Of a stretch of 26,060 bases of DNA, positions 22,624 through 26,060 are shown piece by piece (the stretch's first letter is position 1; the number at the start of each line of letters is the position of its first letter). Location of the stretch: the NCBI GenBank assembly GCA_051868045.1, contig JBJDZN010000051.1, positions 1 through 26,060 of the forward strand. Direction: 5' to 3'. The notes below the pieces were generated by a model that was not told the origin of the DNA, searched no databases, and was given only the letters and a program-made list of their open reading frames with translations. This DNA is from CAKSQF01 sp051868045 (GTDB taxonomy: Bacteria > Bacillota > Clostridia > Oscillospirales > CAG-272). A program made the position numbers and the translations under genes.

Positions 22624-22677
22624 TGCCGTTTGTTGGATCCGACTTCATGACGGATCGGCGGACGGCATTTTCTTGTT
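22624..22677 (+). terminator. Intrinsic terminator/attenuator between scfA and scfB
   Basis: TGCCGTTTGTTGGATCCG (22624-22641) pairs with CGGATCGGCGGACGGCA (22651-22667) over 17 bp, counting four G-U pairs and one bulged G, with a 9-nt loop. A TTTTCTTGTT tract follows at 22668-22677. This fits a rho-independent terminator that leaves scfA in excess over scfB. Confidence 0.7.
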
Positions 22678-22721
22678 AAAATATACGGATGTCATATGAA
22701 ATTACAGAGAGGTTCAGTGAA

Positions 22722-24101
22722 ATGATCCATCAATATAAACTTAACGGGTATAATATCGTGCTGGATGTTGCCAGCGGATCGGTTCATAACGTGGACGAGG
22801 TCGCCTATGATGCCATCGCTCTCTACGAGGATCACACCAAAGAGGAGATCACGAAAATTCTTCTGGAAAAGTACGCCCATCAGCCTGATGTGACCGAGTC
22901 CGAGATTGCAGAACTGCTTGCCGACATTGAGACGCTGAAGAATGAGGGAAAACTGTTTTCCAAGGATGTTTACGAGGGCAAAACCTTCAACATAAAGAAC
23001 CGCAATCCCGTGGTCAAGGCACTCTGCCTCCACGTTGCCCACACCTGCAACCTGAACTGCGAATACTGCTTCGCCGCTCAGGGAAAGTATCACGGTCAGA
23101 ATGCGCTGATGCCCTTCGAGGTGGGCAAACAGGCACTGGATTTCCTGATTGCCAATTCGGGGAGCCGTACCAATCTGGAGGTAGACTTCTTCGGCGGAGA
23201 GCCTTTGATGAACTTTGACGTGGTCAAACAGCTGGTCGCTTATGCCCGCTCGATTGAGAAGGAGAAGGGCAAGAACTTCCGCTTTACCCTGACCACCAAC
23301 GGAATACTCATCGACGACGATGTCATCGACTTCTGCAATAAGGAATGCCACAACGTGGTTCTCTCGCTGGACGGACGCCCCGAGGTTCATGACCGACTGC
23401 GCAGAACCCCCGGCGGAAAAGGCTCCTATGAGACTATCGTTCCCAAATTCAAGAAATTTGTGGAAAAACGGGGCGATAAAGGCTATTATATGCGGGGAAC
23501 CTTCACCCATTTCAATACCGATTTCACAAACGACATCTTCCATATGGCGGACCTCGGGTTTACCGAGCTGTCCATGGAGCCGGTGGTCTGCAAGCCGGAC
23601 GATCCCTATGCCCTGACCGAGGCGGACCTGCCGATTCTCATGGAGCAGTATGAGACTTTGGCAAAGGAGATGATCCGCCGCCGTAAGGCAGGCAACGGAT
23701 TCACCTTCTACCATTACATGATCGACTTAAAATCGGGTCCCTGTATCTATAAGCGCATTTCGGGCTGCGGATCGGGAACCGAATACCTTGCCGTCACCCC
23801 CACCGGAGAACTCTATCCCTGCCACCAGTTCGTCGGCGATCCTGCCTATAAGATGGGCGATGTCTGGAACGGAGTGCAGAATACCGACCTGCGCTCGAAA
23901 TTCGCCGAGTGCAATGCCTATACCCGCCCGGAGTGCAAGGACTGCTGGGCAAGACTGTACTGCTCCGGCGGATGCGCCGCCAACGCCTACCACGCCACCG
24001 GCTCTATCTCCGGCATCTATGAATACGGCTGTAAGCTCTTCAAGAAGCGGATTGAGTGCGCCATCATGATGAAGGTGGACGAAGCCGAAGAAGAAGGCTG
24101 A
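22722..24101 (+). CDS. scfB: SCIFF peptide maturase, radical SAM/SPASM thioether-forming enzyme
   Basis: This 459-residue enzyme would install the thioether cross-links in the SCIFF peptide. An N-terminal ~90-residue region (MIHQYKLNGYNIVLDVASGS) acts as the peptide-binding (RRE-like) part in this family. The radical SAM cluster is C109, C113, C116 in HTCNLNCEYCFAAQGKYHG; DFFGGEPLMNFD follows. The SPASM domain has the auxiliary-cluster cysteines around GCGSGTEYLAVTPTGELYPC, PECKDCWARLYCSGGCAANAYH and YEYGCKLFKK. The start is the ATG at 22722, with GAGAGG about 9 nt upstream and the family-conserved MIHxYKLNGYNIVLD opening; an earlier ATG at 22689 has no ribosome site. The precursor scfA is 263 nt upstream behind a probable attenuator. 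Neighbouring secD/secF, common in relatives, are absent in this window. Confidence 0.96.
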   Translation: MIHQYKLNGYNIVLDVASGSVHNVDEVAYDAIALYEDHTKEEITKILLEKYAHQPDVTESEIAELLADIETLKNEGKLFSKDVYEGKTFNIKNRNPVVKALCLHVAHTCNLNCEYCFAAQGKYHGQNALMPFEVGKQALDFLIANSGSRTNLEVDFFGGEPLMNFDVVKQLVAYARSIEKEKGKNFRFTLTTNGILIDDDVIDFCNKECHNVVLSLDGRPEVHDRLRRTPGGKGSYETIVPKFKKFVEKRGDKGYYMRGTFTHFNTDFTNDIFHMADLGFTELSMEPVVCKPDDPYALTEADLPILMEQYETLAKEMIRRRKAGNGFTFYHYMIDLKSGPCIYKRISGCGSGTEYLAVTPTGELYPCHQFVGDPAYKMGDVWNGVQNTDLRSKFAECNAYTRPECKDCWARLYCSGGCAANAYHATGSISGIYEYGCKLFKKRIECAIMMKVDEAEEEG

Positions 24102-24110
24102 TCCCGGACC

Positions 24111-24225
24111 ATGGGACATTTGGGCTTTTCCTATATCGGTTTTCTCTGGCTCATTCCGTGTGGTGATCCTCGGAATCGGGCATATCGGCATTCATCTGGC
24201 ACATCGGCACGGAATCAATGGATGA
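24111..24225 (+). pseudogene. Probable remnant of an internally deleted integral membrane protein gene
   Basis: An ATG at 24111 opens MGHLGFSYIGFLWLI, which looks like the first helix of a small membrane protein. From about 24157 a different frame (+1) reads VVILGIGHIGIHLAHRHGI and stops at TGA 24223-24225. From memory, Clostridia encode ~150-170-residue membrane proteins that begin GFSYVGLIFL and end in ILGIGHIGIHL-type helices; both ends seem kept here while about 130 residues between are gone. The family name is not certain and no search was run. The region lies between scfB and the gpmI terminator with a poor ribosome site. Confidence 0.55.
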
Positions 24226-24233
24226 TTGAATAC

Positions 24234-24279
24234 AAAAAAAGAGGAAATGGCTTCCGCAGAATTTGCGGAAGCCATTTCC
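24234..24279 (-). terminator. Rho-independent terminator for gpmI
   Basis: Perfect 16-bp arms, GGAAATGGCTTCCGCA (24243-24258) and its complement (24264-24279), with a 5-nt loop. On the minus strand the hairpin is followed by TCTTTTTTTG. It begins 13 nt after the gpmI stop. The same hairpin may also stop plus-strand transcripts from scfB, but without a U-tract. Confidence 0.95.
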
Positions 24280-24292
24280 AACTCTCTGGAAA

Positions 24293-25945
24293 TTACTTGA
24301 TTTCGATGATGCTTTCGTCCCACATTTCGGGAGCTTCGTAGCCCATCAGATTGACTACCGTCGCCGCAACATCGGAAAGTCCGTAGGAGCCGTCCTTCTT
24401 TACGGTGTATTTGTCGGCGGTGAAGTTGTCGTAGATGATGCAGGGAACGGGATTCAGGGTGTGGCTGGTCTTTGCCTTGTAGGAGCCGTCCTTGTTCTTC
24501 TTGGGTTCGCCGGTCTTCTTGTCGATCTCGTACATTTCGTCGGCATTGCCGTGGTCTGCGGTGATGATGGCAGCACCGTGCATCTTGTCGATGACGGGAA
24601 GCAGTCTTGCCAACTGGAGATCGAGAGCGGCAACCGAAATCAGGGTGGCGTCCATGTTGCCGGTGTGTCCTACCATGTCGCCGTTGGGGTAGTTCACACG
24701 GATGAACTTGTATTTGCCGGATTCGACCAGCTCGATCATGGCGTCGGTGATCTCAGCGCACTGCATCCAGGGACGCTGTTCGAAGGGGATCACATCCGAG
24801 GGCTTCTCAATATAGACCTCCAGCTCATCGGAGAACTTGCCCGAGCGGTTGCCGTTCCAGAAGTAGGTCACATGACCGTATTTCTGGGTCTCGGAGATTG
24901 CCGCAACGGGAATGCCCGTATCTGCCATATACTCGCCCATGGTGTTGGTGATTTCGGGGGGATTGACCAGATAACGCTTGGGAATGTGCAGGTCTCCGTC
25001 GTACTCCAGCATTCCGGCATACAGCACCTTGGGATTTCTCACCTTGTCGAACTTGTCAAAGTCGTCGCCCGCATCAAAGGTCTTGGAGATTTCGATGGCA
25101 CGGTCGCCACGGAAGTTGTAGAAGATGACGCTGTCGCCGTCTTCAACGGTGCCGACAGGCTTGCCGTCCTTGGCAATGACGAAGGCGGGAAGATCCTGGT
25201 CGATGACGCCGTATTCGGCACGGTAAGCGGTGATCGCCTCTTCAGCCGATGCAAACTGTCTGCCCTCGCCCAGAACATGGGTCTTCCAGCCTGCCTCTAC
25301 CATTGCCCAGTTTGCCTCGTAACGGTCCATGGTGATCTTCATACGTCCGCCGCCCGAAGCGATGCAAACGTCAAAATCAGCGGAGCGCAGGGAGTCCAGG
25401 AATGCCTCAAAGGGACGGACATAGTCCAGTGCCGAAGTCTCGCCTACGTCTCTGCCGTCCAGCAGAATGTGGATGCGGACCTTCTTTACGCCGTCAGCCT
25501 TGGCACGCTCGATCATCGCCTTGAGGTGGTCGATGTGGGAGTGAACGTTGCCGTCGGAGAACAGTCCGATGAAGTGCAGGGTGGAATCATTCGTCTTTAC
25601 GTTGGCAACAAGGTCCAGCCATGTGGCGGAGGTGAACATTTTGCCGGATGCGATGGAATTGGAAACCAGTTTTGCGCCCTGCGCAAAAACCTGTCCTGCA
25701 CCCAGTGCGTTGTGTCCAACCTCGGAGTTGCCCATGTCGTCGTCAGAGGGAAGTCCCACTGCCGTTCCGTGAGCCTTGAGTTTGACCCAAGGGTAGTCTT
25801 TCATCAGTCTGTCCAGTGTGGGCGTATTTGCCAGTGCCACGGCATTTCCGGCATTTGCGGGAGCCAGACCGATGCCGTCCATAACGATGGTCACCACAGG
25901 ACCCTCCACACCGCCGAATTTTTCGGATTTCTTTAGCTTTGCCAT
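24293..25945 (-). CDS. gpmI: 2,3-bisphosphoglycerate-independent phosphoglycerate mutase
   Basis: GpmI interconverts 3- and 2-phosphoglycerate in glycolysis using two manganese ions. The product has 550 residues, somewhat longer than the ~510-515 of Bacillus. Alkaline phosphatase-superfamily motifs are clear: VVTIVMDGIGLAP at the start (metal aspartate), the catalytic serine S74 in DDDMGNSEVGHNALGAGQV, HFIGLFSDGNVHSHIDHL, IHILLDGRDVGETSAL, ASGGGRMKITMDRYE, VFYNFRGDRA-type YNFRGDRAIEIS, and the second metal site NYPNGDMVGHTG and ITADHGNADEM. The C-terminus adds a polar stretch after ADEMYEIDKKTG, which accounts for part of the extra length. The ATG at 25945 has AAGGA 6-7 nt upstream; a start at 26014 would precede the -10 box and is excluded. 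Confidence 0.96.
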   Translation of the reverse strand: MAKLKKSEKFGGVEGPVVTIVMDGIGLAPANAGNAVALANTPTLDRLMKDYPWVKLKAHGTAVGLPSDDDMGNSEVGHNALGAGQVFAQGAKLVSNSIASGKMFTSATWLDLVANVKTNDSTLHFIGLFSDGNVHSHIDHLKAMIERAKADGVKKVRIHILLDGRDVGETSALDYVRPFEAFLDSLRSADFDVCIASGGGRMKITMDRYEANWAMVEAGWKTHVLGEGRQFASAEEAITAYRAEYGVIDQDLPAFVIAKDGKPVGTVEDGDSVIFYNFRGDRAIEISKTFDAGDDFDKFDKVRNPKVLYAGMLEYDGDLHIPKRYLVNPPEITNTMGEYMADTGIPVAAISETQKYGHVTYFWNGNRSGKFSDELEVYIEKPSDVIPFEQRPWMQCAEITDAMIELVESGKYKFIRVNYPNGDMVGHTGNMDATLISVAALDLQLARLLPVIDKMHGAAIITADHGNADEMYEIDKKTGEPKKNKDGSYKAKTSHTLNPVPCIIYDNFTADKYTVKKDGSYGLSDVAATVVNLMGYEAPEMWDESIIEIK

Positions 25946-25967
25946 TTTATATCCTTTTATCCTTTCC

Positions 25968-25984
25968 GATCGGGAATACCGATC
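25968..25984 (-). promoter_or_regulatory. Leader hairpin of gpmI
   Basis: Perfect 6-bp arms GATCGG and CCGATC around a 5-nt loop in the predicted gpmI leader, upstream of the AAGGA site. It may affect mRNA stability; no known riboswitch is recognised. Confidence 0.4.
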
Positions 25985-26002
25985 TCTATAACTTTCCCTT
26001 CC

Positions 26003-26008
26003 ATTATA
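26003..26008 (-). promoter_or_regulatory. -10 box of a probable gpmI promoter
   Basis: A perfect minus-strand TATAAT. The -35 at 16-18 nt is poor and there is no TGn, so only the -10 is supported. The start would be near 25996, about 50 nt before the ATG at 25945. Confidence 0.5.
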
Positions 26009-26060
26009 ACCCATATTTGTGAATAAAGTGTGTAGATTGGCAAAATATTTTCGATTTTCT

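Noticed and set aside
24263..25936. Open frame of 557 codons on the plus strand
   Set aside because: It is antisense to gpmI; codon bias of a GC-moderate gene keeps the opposite strand open. No recognisable motifs.

Overview
The window looks like a chromosomal segment of an endospore-forming member of the Clostridia, probably an uncultured Oscillospirales-type gut lineage with moderate GC. The evidence is the sporulation genes yqfC, yqfD and a ylbJ-like gene, the SCIFF (six-cysteine) peptide with its radical SAM maturase, which is a Clostridia hallmark, and Firmicutes-style Shine-Dalgarno sites and sigma-A promoters, many with an extended -10 TGn. I see no phage, insertion sequence, CRISPR array, rRNA or tRNA. 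The genus call is inference.

Layout. 1-2790 (minus): start of aspS, then hisS and cca, with separate promoters for hisS and cca. 2845-4774 (plus): miaB followed by a YlbF/YmcA-family gene, the same order as ymcB-ymcA in Bacillus. 4815-4866: a perfect 52-bp palindrome between convergent genes. 4862-6755 (minus): a GNAT acetyltransferase and a membrane acyltransferase. 6866-15347 (minus): a long cluster in the order yqfC, yqfD, phoH, ybeY, era, recO, mutS2 and a YdbT-like bacterial-PH membrane protein. 15374-17074 (plus): ylbJ-like gene and a HAD hydrolase; a candidate pair of divergent sigma-E promoters separates yqfC from ylbJ. 17085-19967 (minus): HisJ-family PHP phosphatase, Lrp/AsnC regulator, class I aminotransferase and a small two-helix membrane protein. 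19986-22253 (plus): a sugar isomerase-like TIM barrel overlapping an Orn/Lys/Arg decarboxylase-family gene. 22250-24225 (plus): the SCIFF precursor scfA, a 263-nt spacer with an attenuator-like hairpin, the maturase scfB, and what looks like an internally deleted membrane-protein pseudogene. 24234-26008 (minus): gpmI with a clear terminator.

How the genes fit together. Much of the window is translation and RNA housekeeping (AspRS, HisRS, CCA-adding enzyme, MiaB, YbeY, Era, MutS2/RqcU) and DNA repair (RecO). Sporulation genes sit at the divergent start of the large cluster. The most distinctive system is the ranthipeptide locus: a 48-residue peptide with six cysteines, expressed from a fully consensus promoter whose -35 hexamer contains the stop codon of the preceding gene, and a maturase separated from it by a probable partial terminator. 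This is a known family, so no wholly new system was identified. The most open questions are the scfA-scfB spacer RNA, the eroded gene after scfB, the 52-bp palindrome, and the 74-nt phoH/ybeY overlap.
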